From positions 496,001-560,000 of the forward strand of contig JAUIRK010000069.1 of NCBI GenBank assembly GCA_030549495.1: a DNA stretch of 64,000 bases, in the 5' to 3' direction. Every line of letters starts with the position of its first letter. Within the stretch, counting starts at the first letter, position 1. Below, in pieces: positions 12,801 to 21,779 of the stretch. The translations under genes and the position numbers were made by a program. Source of the stretch: Nectonema munidae (Eukaryota; Nematomorpha; Nectonematoida; Nectonematidae). A model generated the notes under the pieces. That model saw nothing but the letters and a program-made list of their open reading frames with translations, did no database searches and had not been told where the DNA came from.

Positions 12801-14696
12801 ATAACCGTAAAAATTTTTTATCAAGCCCGCTCTATTTTTTTTTAAATATTCTTCCACCCACCTGTGCCTGCTGTTTTTTTTAATTTTTTTGAGAACATAT
12901 GATTTCTCATTTTTATATTGTCAATTGGGGGTTATTCATCACTCGATGTTTTTTCAACACATTCAAACGAATTCAAAAAGAACAATTTTAAACACACTAT
13001 TTTTTGTTAATACAAACTACGTTTGTTAAGCCGGACGTCATTAAAGCGAATCCTTTTAATTAAAGCATTATCGATAAAAATAAAATTTGACATCTTAAAA
13101 TTTTTCCAATATTTGAGTTATATTGGTAATGTTTCAGTGATATTGTGTGGTATTAATATTAATACCGTCAAATTTAACAGCAAAATCATTTTTTTTTCAC
13201 AATAAAGATAATTTCATTATAAGAATATAATTTGTTCTGTTCAGATTAACCAGGATTCATTAGAGAACACATAATTGTAGAAGTAAAAGCAGAATAAACA
13301 GAATCTAAATTTTTGATAGGTCTTCAACTGCAAAATAACTAATAAAAAGTAACAGAAAAGTTAAACTAAAAGTCAATAAAAACCGCAAAGAACTCCATAA
13401 AGTCATATAGAGCATATAAAATATTATATGAAGGGTGTAAGATTCAAAAAAAAAATCAAAAGAAATTTTGATTTTTTTATTCAATTTTTCCTTAAAAAAT
13501 TTTGTAAATAAAAAATATTTTTAATTTTTGTAAATCTATTTATTTATTTATAATCAATTTATTTTTTCGTCTTAAGAAAACGAGAGTATAAAACGTTTTA
13601 TTTGATTTAAAATTAATGTTTTACTGATTCCTAGCATAACTTATTTTTTTTAAAACTGGAGTTGACTTGTACAGAGAACTATACTAAATGACACTTTGTT
13701 GTCAAATTTGGGGGTATAATTATACACCTAATCGGCATATACGCTAATCAACGTGGCAATCAAAGGTCAACTATTTTTGGATGCATATAAAAGCTTGTAA
13801 CAAAGATGTGGTTTTTTTTGAACAGGAGTGAATGCTTTTGATTTGATTGGATAAGAATAGATTATGCAAATGAATTGCACAAAAATTGCATATCTGATTG
13901 GCTAAAAAAATATAATCATTTTCAGCCACTCTCATATATTATATATATATATATATAAACTTCTCGATGCGAGCACTTCTTCTTCTTCTTCTTCTTTCTT
14001 ACTTCGCAAAACTTTTTCTCCTGATTCGCGCATCACAACCCTCATCATCTCTTGCGTGATGTCTATTTTCTTTAAAAATTGGCCTCACTTTTACAATTCA
14101 GACGTGAATTTTTTGTTCTAACTATTATTGAAACTAAAATCGAAATTACTGAACAGCTTATCAATCATTGACATTAAAGATATGTAATAGTACATGTTAT
14201 AGCAAATATGTGGATATATGAATGAAGAATTAACTTGCTTATGATTGGATGAATATAATTGACTTCTTAATTTTTCACCAAGTATATCAAACAAAAGATG
14301 AATCAACTTTGGTATCAAATTTGTATTTGATGAGTGCAATTGGTTACTTACTTGCACCAGTTATACTGAAGAGCGTATGAATGAACTTACTTGGATATTG
14401 ATATTTGATTGGATGAATATAATTGGTTGCTTGATTTTTCACTGATTTATTGTTTTCCTCGCCATCTTTTCCTTTCCTTTTATCTTTAAAGTTGGGTTTT
14501 GTTGACGCTGTGAGAATGATCTAAAAGTAAAAAAATATTCGGAAGAAGTAAAAATTAACCAGAACATATGTTTATCAAAGAAATGTCAAATGATTCAAAT
14601 GGTAGCTTACGAAAAGAAAAGGGGGGAAAATTTTTAAATTACCTGACACGATTATAAAAATAATAATTAAAAAAGATAGAAAAATCTTTTTGTCAT
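563..14696 (-). CDS. Secreted collagen chain, type IV-like (six visible exons, 3' part outside window)
   Basis: Six exons at 14643-14696, 14391-14507, 12123-12265, 10593-10737, 6344-6519 and 563-815 join in phase on the minus strand. They encode a signal peptide, a ~39-residue basic non-collagenous stretch, a [10 protein letters not shown] junction and then Gly-X-Y repeats to the window edge. Collagen chains of this kind form secreted triple helices; type IV builds basement-membrane networks. Type IV features seen are the CxC junction just before the helix, a short GLSVK break resembling the GLSFQ break I recall in alpha1(IV), and a CTIC interruption after GDKGEDGD resembling ESCLIC in alpha1(IV). 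The C-terminal NC1 domain, which would settle the type, is outside the window. The distance from CKC to CTIC is about half that in vertebrate alpha1(IV), so another non-fibrillar collagen is possible. Introns are large and hold repeats. Collagen is certain; type IV is likely. Confidence 0.85.
1056..1318 (+). repeat. Unclassified dispersed repeat, copy 1
   Basis: Aligns by eye over about 240 bases with 40447-40684 on the same strand. Shared blocks include TTTGCATAATA, GACAAGTGT, ATTGTCGG-like, GTTAGTGCAAT-like, CATACATACATT, CCTATTTATTT and ACATCNAGACATAC. No coding potential or clear ends. Confidence 0.6.
1376..1530 (-). mobile_element. tRNA-derived SINE, family 1, copy 1
   Basis: On the minus strand a tRNA-like head carries the pol III B box GGGTTCGATCC, then a body with CACAGTTCGA and the end block AAAACACC...GGCACCTTTACC. 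The same head-body layout recurs at 26808 and 56252 and, truncated, at 19084. Confidence 0.6.
1900..1955 (-). mobile_element. Solitary hAT-type terminus
   Basis: Reading from the right end, the sequence starts CAGGGATCGGCAAACTTTTT, a typical hAT terminal motif. No matching left end was found, so the element is truncated or its other end has decayed. Confidence 0.35.
2182..2749. mobile_element. Non-autonomous hAT element
   Basis: The left end CAGTGTTTTTCAACGTGG and right end GGTTGGGAATCACTG form imperfect inverted repeats. They are flanked by 8-bp direct repeats tgttagag (2174-2181) and tgttatag (2750-2757), matching at 7 of 8. No transposase frame remains. It lies in collagen intron 5. Confidence 0.65.
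2758..5573. other. Collagen intron 5, middle part
   Basis: AT-rich intron. It holds a (CAT)n run at 3817-3840 and a plus-strand 180-codon frame at 3780-4322 that looks like chance. No exon or recognised element. Confidence 0.4.
5574..5638 (+). repeat. 32-bp tandem duplication
   Basis: Two near-identical 32-base units, each starting GTTAAGGAATTAGTTAACTA, in collagen intron 5. Confidence 0.85.
5639..6343. other. Collagen intron 5, end part
   Basis: AT-rich sequence up to the donor of exon 5; no recognised feature. Confidence 0.4.
6344..6519 (-). CDS. Collagen exon 5: triple helix with a His/Pro/Tyr-rich interruption
   Basis: Acceptor GTTTTTAG, donor GTAAGC; 176 bases. Gly-X-Y triplets from GERGES to GAPGLP are followed by an 18-residue non-triplet stretch ([14 protein letters not shown], then LNYYKK), after which triplets resume as GEPGEIGPQ and run to GQK. 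The exon joins exon 6 as GQK/GLQ in register. Interruptions of this size are usual in non-fibrillar collagens, where they give bends or binding sites; the His/Tyr content here is unusual. Confidence 0.93.
7230..8330 (+). mobile_element. 5'- and 3'-truncated LINE (endonuclease end and linker)
   Basis: The frame at 7482-7706 reads as the C-terminal part of a LINE endonuclease: [15 protein letters not shown] (the PTR...T-ID-IF region) followed by [15 protein letters not shown] (the SDH motif). A decayed linker with [14 protein letters not shown] follows up to ~8.3 kb; the reverse transcriptase is missing. Jockey/CR1-like arrangement. Lies in collagen intron 4. Confidence 0.6.
8331..10140. other. 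Collagen intron 4, no recognised feature
   Basis: Very AT-rich, with homopolymer runs and no long frames on either strand. Confidence 0.4.
10145..10466. mobile_element. Possible Tigger/pogo-type miniature element
   Basis: Roughly 40-base imperfect inverted ends: TCCTTTAAACTTCGCTTAT at the left and, inverted, ATCCGTTTTAAGCGAAATTC at the right. The AT-rich interior has no frame. Ends diverged, so the call is tentative. Confidence 0.3.
10593..10737 (-). CDS. Collagen exon 4: triple helix
   Basis: Acceptor TTATTTCAG, donor GTAAGG; 145 bases, starting at a Gly codon and ending after the first base of one. It encodes sixteen perfect Gly-X-Y triplets from GFKGKQGRQ to GHEGQR, rich in Gln and Lys. 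The split Gly codon is completed by the first two bases of exon 5, which confirms the junction. Confidence 0.93.
10738..12122. other. Collagen intron 3
   Basis: Holds a perfect 10-bp hairpin (AAAGACCGTA at 11690-11699, TACGGTCTTT at 11715-11724) and, around 11690-12060, a stretch less AT-rich than its surroundings with no convincing frame. Confidence 0.4.
12123..12265 (-). CDS. Collagen exon 3: CKC junction and start of the triple helix
   Basis: Acceptor TTTAG, donor GTATGC; 143 bases, phase 1 in and phase 0 out. It reads [12 protein letters not shown] followed by unbroken Gly-X-Y to GDKGKR. The two cysteines just before the first triplet resemble the end of the cysteine-rich 7S-type region of collagen IV, where they cross-link N termini. 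The exon joins exon 4 as GKR/GFK with no break in the Gly register. Confidence 0.9.
12607..12769 (+). other. Possible mini-gene: TATA box, 22-codon signal-like ORF, poly(A) signal
   Basis: TATATAAG is at 12607-12614 and an ATG at 12679. The 22-codon frame [22 protein letters not shown] reads like a secretory signal peptide and stops at TAG 12745-12747; AATAAA follows at 12764-12769. It lies antisense in collagen intron 2. No donor splice site in frame was found before the stop. It may be a short transcript, a dead first exon or chance. Confidence 0.25.
12770..14390. other. Collagen intron 2, distal part
   Basis: AT-rich, with a (TA)n run near 13937-13957, a (CTT)n run near 13978-13996 and several GATTGG motifs. 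A ~35-base segment at 14243-14278 resembles part of exon 2 and its flank (14407-14450). No exon seen. Confidence 0.4.
14391..14507 (-). CDS. Collagen exon 2: basic N-terminal non-collagenous segment
   Basis: The acceptor is TTCTCACAG and the donor GTAAGT. The exon enters with two codon bases and leaves with one, matching exon 3 exactly (A plus CT gives Thr before CKCKPG). It encodes [20 protein letters not shown] followed by a Tyr/His/Pro-containing tail ending in KYQYP. There is no Gly-X-Y here, so it is the non-helical N terminus. A second acceptor at 14520 gives a phase-0 exon that does not fit exon 1. Part of the exon is related to sequence at about 14217-14290, suggesting a local duplication. 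Confidence 0.55.
14643..14696 (-). CDS. Collagen exon 1: signal peptide
   Basis: The ATG at 14694-14696 lies ~30 bases after a well-spaced TATA/initiator pair, and the exon ends at a GTAATT donor. It reads MTKRFFYLF and then hits a stop after a run of six T (plus-strand A run 14669-14674). The next frame continues as a hydrophobic LIIIFIIVS core that joins exon 2 to give VSA/STKP, an ideal signal-peptide cleavage site. One more T in that run would make a single open frame. A homopolymer miscount in the assembly is the simplest explanation; a true frameshift or another start exon cannot be excluded. Confidence 0.45.
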
Positions 14697-14722
14697 GGGA
14701 GCGATGAGTATACAAACTTTTT

Positions 14723-14759
14723 GATCTGATTGGGTAAAAAATTATGAGCAATTTTTATA
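14723..14759 (-). promoter_or_regulatory. Core promoter of the collagen gene (TATA box plus initiator)
   Basis: On the minus strand a TATAAAAA box occupies 14752-14759. An initiator-like TCAGATC at 14723-14729 puts its A at 14727, 32 bases after the first T of the TATA box, which is the usual spacing. The predicted 5' UTR of about 30 bases ends at the ATG at 14696. A CCAAT motif (GATTGG on the plus strand, 14728-14733) overlaps the initiator. Inferred from spacing only. Confidence 0.5.
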
Positions 14760-14879
14760 CTGAAAGATCCGTTAACCAATCAAATTAGACTAGAATCAAA
14801 ACAAATATATTTTGAAAATTTATTGAATAAACGTTGTCGATTCCAAAGAACTCCCAAAAAATTGGGATTTGATTGGCTA

Positions 14880-15589
14880 ATTTATATTTATATTACACAT
14901 TATATTTAATATATATCAGCAACGTGAATTACAGGGTTTAATTTCAAAAATTTTATTCCTCTCTAATCAGTTCAGTTTTGTTTAGAGGAAAATTTGTTTT
15001 GGTATATAACCTTTGGATTATAAAAGTTTCACAAAAATTTAAACAAAAACTATTCTTAAATGCAAAACAAATTGATATTTATCTAATTAAATTAAAAAAC
15101 TTTTTTCCTGGTATGACGCACTGGCTTTTGAGATTTTATGCTTTAAAATGTTTTTTTTAATAAAGTTTAGTTTGCTTTGTTTTTACTTATTCACTAAAAA
15201 GTGTTGTGATTAATTTTCATTTTCTATTTTCCTTCATTAGATGGGCGTTATTGGTGGAATCCTAATATTTAAATTCTAAAAATTGCAACAATTCAATCAA
15301 AAACAAAGCTATGATTTTAAAACACCTAATTTGGACTTAATAGGATCATAGAACTTTGCTGAATTTTATTTAACAATTTCAATTTATGCTAGAGAGTCTA
15401 TTTTTCAGTATTAGAGTGCACAATAAATATTGTTAAAATAGAACTATATACAAAGAATATAAAGCTTGTAATAAAATCAATAAATAAGATATAAATTGAA
15501 AAAGTTTTTAAATTTTTTTTATCTCTCTCTCTCTCCCTCTCTTCTCTTTTATATCAAATCTGAAATGTCATTAATGGTACTAAATATGA
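14880..15589. other. Upstream of the collagen promoter, no recognised feature
   Basis: AT-rich intergenic sequence ending in a (TC)n run near 15522-15545. Confidence 0.4.
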
Positions 15590-17300
15590 TAATACTTCGT
15601 TTGATCACTCAGCCTTGAGTTATAATTGTCCTCAAGTTCAAAGGAAGCTTTTAAATGTTAGAAAAACATAGCACTAATACTTTCATAGCAATGCCCACAC
15701 AATATTTTAGGTGGAGATTTTAGCTTTAATTTACTTGCTTATTTTTCAAATACTCATGTTTCTACATTTTTTAACATTTTTATCTCACCTTCTTTTAATA
15801 CTAAAAACTGTAAATACACTGTAAATACTTACACTAGAGCATCCTCAGGTACTCTGCTAGACAATTTCTTCATTAGTATATCAACAACATACCATCAAAG
15901 TCCTGTGTTGTTCAAACCAACATTTAAAACCACTTTCCTATTATGCTAGTTCTATTTTCCAATTCTGATACAAAATTGAATAACAAATTAAAAGTTGAAT
16001 TTAAAAAAAAGGAATTTTGTAGACACATTTTCTAAAATTAGCTTGCAAAGAGTATAATTGATAAATTGGTTGCGATTAAGCAGGCTTCTATGATCACTAA
16101 GTATATACACATGTGAAAAATAAAGATATAGAGTCTTCAAATCACCGTGGATGAATAATGATACCCTAAATTTAATTAAACATAGGGATAAGGTATATAG
16201 AAAACTTAACTCAAAGCCAACATCTTTAGTACTAAAAAGTAAAAGTGAGTATGTGAAAATAAGGAATGAGGTGAAATATGCCATTCGTAGATCTAAGAGG
16301 CTTTTCTATGAAAAGTTTTTTGACTGTAGTACAAGTGATATCAAATCAACATGGAATAGAATAAATTCTCGAAAAAAAAGTTCATAGGCTCCCTTAAAAC
16401 TAATGAATCCGATGTTGCAGACTCTTTTGAAATAGCGCAGTGTTTTAATGATCATGTTACTTGTTTATCAGAATGTAGTTCTAAAAATAACAGTAATTAT
16501 ACGTATTTGTGCCAAAAATTTTCAAGTTTTGAATTTGACCATGTTAGCTTAAATGATGCATTAATTGGCATTGCCAATCTTAAGAAGAGTAAGTGCGAAG
16601 ACTTTTACGGCCTAAGCTTTTCAGACATTAAACTCGCTAGAACTCTATAGCTATTATTCCTCCTATGAAATTATTTAATCTTTGTTTAGAACGGGGTGTG
16701 TTTCCTAAAGTCATCTCATAGCTCTAACTTAAATAATTACCGACCCATAATCTCTTATTCCCACCCTCTCAGTTCCGTCATCATCATTATATACCATAAA
16801 TCCAGCCGTCAGATGCACAGTGGCATGGACACGACAGGGCCAGTTGTGCACTGCCACTCCATTTTCGCTGGGTACCCCCCCCCCTCCATTTTTACTCTCT
16901 TAAAAATTTAAAGCTATTAAAAATCTATCTGGATTGGTGAAGTGTTAATTTTTTTATATCAAAAAATGCACAGGCTTCAAATTTTTTAATAAAAATTTTC
17001 CTGACTTTTAAGCATTTTTTTCTACTTTTAAGCTTTTTTTTTATTTTTTTTTTGAAAAAAATGTGCACCTTGGTGACACCGCATTTTTATTTTTCGCTAC
17101 GCTACTGTATCCATCCATATACCATAAATACAATTTTAGAAAAAATCATTTAAAGCTAAGTTTTTTGTTTGCACTCTGTTCCAAATTTACCCAATCATCT
17201 TATCACGTGATCAAATTTTATCAAATAAGAAGAAATCCAAATTTAATATGGATATGATTCTTAGAATCTAAAATAAAATATTTTTTTGCATTTACTTTGC
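15590..17300 (+). mobile_element. Decayed LINE interrupted by a 315-bp insertion
   Basis: Read in pieces on the plus strand: endonuclease end near 15820-15890 (TRASSGTLLDNFFIS); linker frame 16151-16387 (HRDKVYRKLNSK, YVKIRNEVKYAIRRSKRLFY); then pre-RT and RT start (CFNDHVTCLSECSS, LNDALIGIANLKKSKCEDFY, NLNNYRPI). After the insertion, NTILEKII resumes the RT N-terminal motif. Jockey/CR1-like layout with several frame changes. Confidence 0.6.
16802..17116. mobile_element. 315-bp insertion inside the LINE, flanked by 13-bp direct repeats
   Basis: ATATACCATAAAT occurs at 16789-16801 and 17117-17129 and brackets the insert; the LINE reading resumes after the second copy. The insert contains ends CAGTGGCATGG (16818) and, inverted, CAGTAGCGTAGCG (up to 17107). 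Confidence 0.5.
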
Positions 17301-18666
17301 AAAAAATACATTCTAAAAACAAATATATAGAAAAAAAACTAATAATAATAATAATATTGACAAAATAATTTCTAATTACCATCCAAAAAAATTTTTTTTT
17401 TTGCATTTAGGGGTATTCAACTATTTTACCATAGAATACATTCTAAAAATATCGAACATATAGAATTAAATATGCCATTCTTATTTTCAATGATAACCTG
17501 ATACATTTTAATTCTATTTGAGTAGAACTTCTTTGCAAATTGCGCTTTTACTATTCAATATTCTTCACAAAATATATTTATATATCGAGAAAATACTATA
17601 TACTAACGTATGAACTGTATCGTTTGAGACTGTAACTCGATTCACTGACATCTTAAACATAGATATGCTTTTACGTTCAAATCTACCTAATATTTCTCTA
17701 TATATATTTGTAAAATGCAATTTTCTTCCTCTTCTTTTTTCCCAAAATAATGTCATTCATTTTGCTTTTATACAAATAAAAAATGAAATTTTGAACACTT
17801 TTTCAAATATTTCCTTCATTCTAAGCTAAGCCCCTCAAATACCCGATGAATAAGAGAAAGTTGAAGTTGTTTTAGTCAAATATTGTGATTAATAATGTGT
17901 ATAATGTGCAAGAAGTATGCGATACAATGAGAATTGTAATTATTTTCCCATCAAAAACATTTAATGCATGTTTGTGAGAGTTGAAATAAGGAAGCCAGAA
18001 GAATAAGGTTTGATGCCAAAGATAGCGCCGCATTCACAACATTCATATCATTTTTATTTGCATGCACCACGCTGTATTGACTGCTTCCAAACGCCTCTTC
18101 TAACTATAAGGCACTTATTTTTCCGATTATATTTGCTATGTATTGATTTTCTCTCCATTTATACTCCCATTTAAAATGGCGTGAATATGTTTTTATTTTT
18201 AAGATTTGCTTCAAATTTTTACTTCATTTAAATCATCCAATCCTACTATACTAAAACTTCCATGATATACAAGATGAAGCTAATTAAACGCGGAAAAGTT
18301 AGACGACTTTTACGACTCCTATTGTAAGACCTATCAAAGACTTCTCAAGTCAAACTCCCGGCATATAACTTAAAGAAGATCGAAAATTGTAGCGCTCTAA
18401 AATTTATCAAGTAAGGCATGTAGATATAACTTTTAAATTTGATGCGTACTCAAGAAGCGATGTCAATCAAATGCAATCTACTTCTTCAAAATTTTAAAAT
18501 AAGCTGAAAAATCCTATAATTTTAAACAAAAAAAAATATATGAATCAACTGTTTATAACAGTCAAAAATTTTTGTGAGAAAGTAAAGATAAAAATGATTA
18601 TTTAAGTTGGAGAGAATAAATAAAATAGGAAAGATGCATATATTGTTGAAATTAAACAGATTATAA
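17301..18666. other. Intergenic, no recognised feature
   Basis: AT-rich; short (AAT)n run at 17341-17355. No supported frame. Confidence 0.4.
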
Positions 18667-18797
18667 CCCATTTACGACCAATGTTCCTATTTTGGAACAT
18701 AATTAATTTCATCTTCGTCTGCCTTTTTCAATGACTTTGAATATAAATCGTCTACGTTTTTTTTAGATATCGTCTGCTTTGCTTGGTCTTAAATGGG
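18667..18797 (+). mobile_element. TTAA miniature element, type A
   Basis: 131 bp. Starts CCCATTTACGACCAATG, then the inverted pair TGTTCC/GGAACA, then three GTCTGC-like motifs, and ends TTGGTCTTAAATGGG followed by TTAA (18798-18801). The left flank reads ATAA, one mismatch from TTAA. Confidence 0.8.
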
Positions 18798-19083
18798 TTA
18801 AAATCAGTAAAATTGAGACTACCTTTTGACAGCATGCTTATTATATTGCTATTAATAGTCTTGAAATAAGTGTGAATTGAAACAATAGAAAATCATGAAT
18901 GTCACTAGCAGTGGTGAACACATCCCTTAGTTTTGTTGAGTCGGACCTTTTATTTGTAATAAGGAAGCAAGACAATGGGAAATAAGAACATGATGAAGTC
19001 AGAAATGAAAACAATGAAAGAGGAACGTATAGAGGGGCTCATGTGGTGAAAGCGTAGATCAGATTTAAAGGTAATGTGGTAAA

Positions 19084-19175
19084 CGTTACTTTGGAGTGTT
19101 TTGATCAGCAAGGTGCAATTGCACTGCTTGTGTTGGATGGAGGCGGATTGAAGCCGAGGCGCCTTGGTCGCATAT
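19084..19175 (-). mobile_element. tRNA-derived SINE, family 1, truncated copy
   Basis: Minus-strand sequence matches the distal body of the copy at 1376-1530: the GCGCAATCGTGCC-type block and AAAACACYCC. The tRNA-like head is largely lost. Confidence 0.4.
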
Positions 19176-19422
19176 AAAATAAAGCATGAAATTTTGGAGA
19201 TATATTTTTGCGAAAGAAAAATAAGCATAGCATATGAAGATGATTTTGAAATCATATGATTGCTCGCGAAAGTAACATCACGCCAACTTTTTTCAACTCG
19301 AAAAGCGCGAAAATTTAACTTCCACGAAAATTTCTTGATTTACAGTATATACTTATAAAATATATATTAAAATTTTTTACATTTACGTATATATAGTCGC
19401 TTTTGCTTCTGAAACATATAAA

Positions 19423-19460
19423 ATGCCTCCGAAGCTTGGACAAGCTATCGGTATTATATG
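19423..19460 (+). other. Possible first coding exon ending at a GTGAGT donor
   Basis: ATG at 19423 in AAAATGCC context encodes MPPKLGQAIGII and ends at TG/GTGAGT. The segment is markedly less AT-rich than its surroundings. No downstream exon found. Confidence 0.2.
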
Positions 19461-19814
19461 GTGAGTGTTCAAGTATCTAAGTGAAGCTCAAAAAAGTATT
19501 TTTACATATGGTAATCACAAGTAAAATGTTAAGAAAAAAGGAAATATTATTGTTTGATTGGCAATAAGGTAAAAGCCGTGAAGTGGTAAAAAAAATAGCA
19601 TGCATTTGAAAAAAGTGCTTCCAAGAACAAAAATTCTGTTTCAAATAACTTTGTATTAAATAAACACACATAGATGCCAGCAAGTCAATAAAAATATAAG
19701 GTTTTAATAACAAAAAATTAAATCATTTATATTTAAACTATTTCAAAACATATTTTTATACAAGTTAATTATTTAGAGCTTCAATGATTTTTAGGGTGTA
19801 CTCTTCTTCTTCTT

Positions 19815-19960
19815 CTTCTTAGGGTGTACCTCTCAAACAGTTGAAGGCCATAGGTTCGATCCCCAAGGCTCCCGACTCTTAAAAACAAAATAACAAAACG
19901 GTGAACCATCTCAAGGCCTTATGGATGAAAGTGCTTTGATATGTCCAACCAACTAACAAA
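19815..19960 (+). mobile_element. tRNA-like SINE fragment
   Basis: Contains a strong pol III B box, AGGTTCGATCCCC (19849-19861), after a poor A-box region, then a tail without tRNA structure. A (CTT)n run is flanked by two copies of AGGGTGTAC just upstream. Not a functional tRNA: no acceptor stem pairing. Confidence 0.4.
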
Positions 19961-20089
19961 GTAATTTAAAAAATTCAAAAATAAAAATATCATAGCAAAA
20001 CTAAGATAAATTATAGATAGGAAATGCAATCAAATATTTTCTTTTTTTTCTACAGAAAATGGATCGATGATTTTGTTTGCATCGAGTGA

Positions 20090-20770
20090 ATATAAAAGGT
20101 CGGATTCAATGCAGAGTAATGAACGTGAGTTCAATCTAGATATTGCACCAAATTTGATTCTAGATGATTCTTCATTCTACGTAAAGTTGAAAAAGATCTG
20201 TTACTGACATGTAGGAGTTGAATATATTTTTAAACTGCAAAAATTTATCCAAAATTAATGATTCCAAATCATTAGAATGTGTACCAACAAAAAGTTCAAG
20301 TTGAGCTTCAAGGTCATTATAGTTCATTGTACTATCTTCTGTTAAAATAGTAAATATGTAGAATAAGCATTTACTCTACGCTCTAACAATATTACTCTAA
20401 GCAATCTGACATAATATAAACTTTATACCTGGATCAAGATCTTCTTGCTTTCAAATGATTCTCTTAGTTTCAGAATGGCATCGCCCTCATTGGTAGTCTC
20501 TTTTTGTTATGAACAAAATTTTTCGAGGGCAAACTTTATCTTATCATAATGTAAAAATACAACTTAGCATCTGCTCTTGCGCTCCACCAAGTATCACACA
20601 GAGATTTCAGTACCATTCCTCCATTGGGTGGAGCAGCTTCATACCTTTTCAAGTTCAAAACAGTTCTAACAATTTCAAATTGGCACTAAGCTTTCTGGGA
20701 CTTTGTTTCCGTTATTTCTGACTATAAATCCCTTATTAGTGACATCAGAGATATTAGTGAAACAACAAGA
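20090..20770 (-). mobile_element. hAT transposase fossil, ZMYM1-like
   Basis: Minus strand reads LKSLCDTWWSARADAKL (the LC-TRW-ARADA motif), then a Y-K-ALE segment and a C-terminal part with LEAQLELFVGTHSN. Stops and shifts throughout; no ends identified. Confidence 0.6.
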
Positions 20771-21629
20771 GGAAAGGAAGAAGATTGTCAATTAAACTTT
20801 ATGCGGACTTATACTTACCTTATTCACTATAATAGATTTCTTCTTCTTCTCAAATATCCTAAGATTTACTTTATTTAGAGAGGAAGAAAAAAAATGAAGT
20901 TTATTCATTATTTTGATCAAGATATAGTATACACATTTTCAAGGTCAAATTCGCACTAAGCTAATCCAAATTTAGTGCAATAAAGCAAGTAAACCTATTT
21001 TGATGAAAATTTTATTCAACTGAATTAAACAAAAGTACATCGTCCATGTTTAAAACTTTTGGAAGCAATCCTTGAATTTTTGCTATTGATCTGTTAAATA
21101 TTATTTCTCAATTTTGAGTTAAATTCTCATGTGAAATATCATTGTACATTTAAAAAAAAATTTCATCATAATAAATTAAATTTATATAACCAAAATTAAA
21201 TACTATATCTATTAAAAAAAGAATGAAATTTTTGCACACCTCTCTATTGTTGAAAACCTAGGCGCGAAATGATTTTGATTTAACAAAGTCATTGCCAATT
21301 TTTTACGTTTCCAAAACCATTTTTTTTTAACAAATTCATCAAGTGAATGGTTAATTTATTTGCAAAGTTAAGTGAAATTCTTCATACGGTATCATCGTTC
21401 TTCCATGACAAGAATCAACTTGTTTAAGGACAGGAAAAGCGCATTCAACTATAGAACTCGAATATCCTACTCTCAGAGCTACTATAAAAATTTGTATTAA
21501 AATATCTGCCCCACCTACTTGAAGTTAAGCATGTTTTAACCATTTCAGGGTTTCGTTTCTGGGCTTAGCGTTTCAAAAGATTCACAAACTTTTATATTAT
21601 AGTCTATAAACTCGGAATCGAGTATATCT
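20771..21629. other. Intergenic, no recognised feature
   Basis: AT-rich; nothing supported on either strand. Confidence 0.4.
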
Positions 21630-21779
21630 ATTTTTTTAGTTGTCGGTATCGCATCCAAGGGAGGAGTAAACGTCCATAGCTGGATAGATGATAAGGATAG
21701 TCATAATCAGGAATCGAACCCAGAGCATCTGGATCGAGACACCACGCTCTTACCAGTAGGCCATCTGCCGACGTTATTA
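21630..21779 (-). mobile_element. tRNA-derived SINE, family 2, copy 1
   Basis: Minus strand: A-box-like TGGCCTACTGGTAAGAGC and B box GGGTTCGATTCC with about the right spacing, then a body with GACTATCCTTATCATCTATC and CAGCTATGG. The body matches the copy at 58745. Confidence 0.6.

Larger units (their letters stand above)
13845..14876. promoter_or_regulatory. Cluster of CCAAT (GATTGG) motifs around the collagen promoter
   Basis: GATTGG starts at 13845, 13896, 14243, 14407, 14728 and 14871, and its inverse CCAATC at 14776. Seven sites in ~1 kb is far above what such AT-rich sequence should give. CCAAT boxes bind NF-Y; function here is inferred. Two of the sites lie in a local duplication. Confidence 0.35.

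Noticed and set aside
14508-14520. Alternative acceptor giving a phase-0 collagen exon 2 beginning IILTAS
   Set aside because: Does not match the phase of the donor of exon 1; the acceptor 13 bases further on does.
21707-21779. Genuine tRNA gene
   Set aside because: Has A and B boxes, but stems do not pair as a tRNA and the body is shared with another copy; better explained as a SINE.
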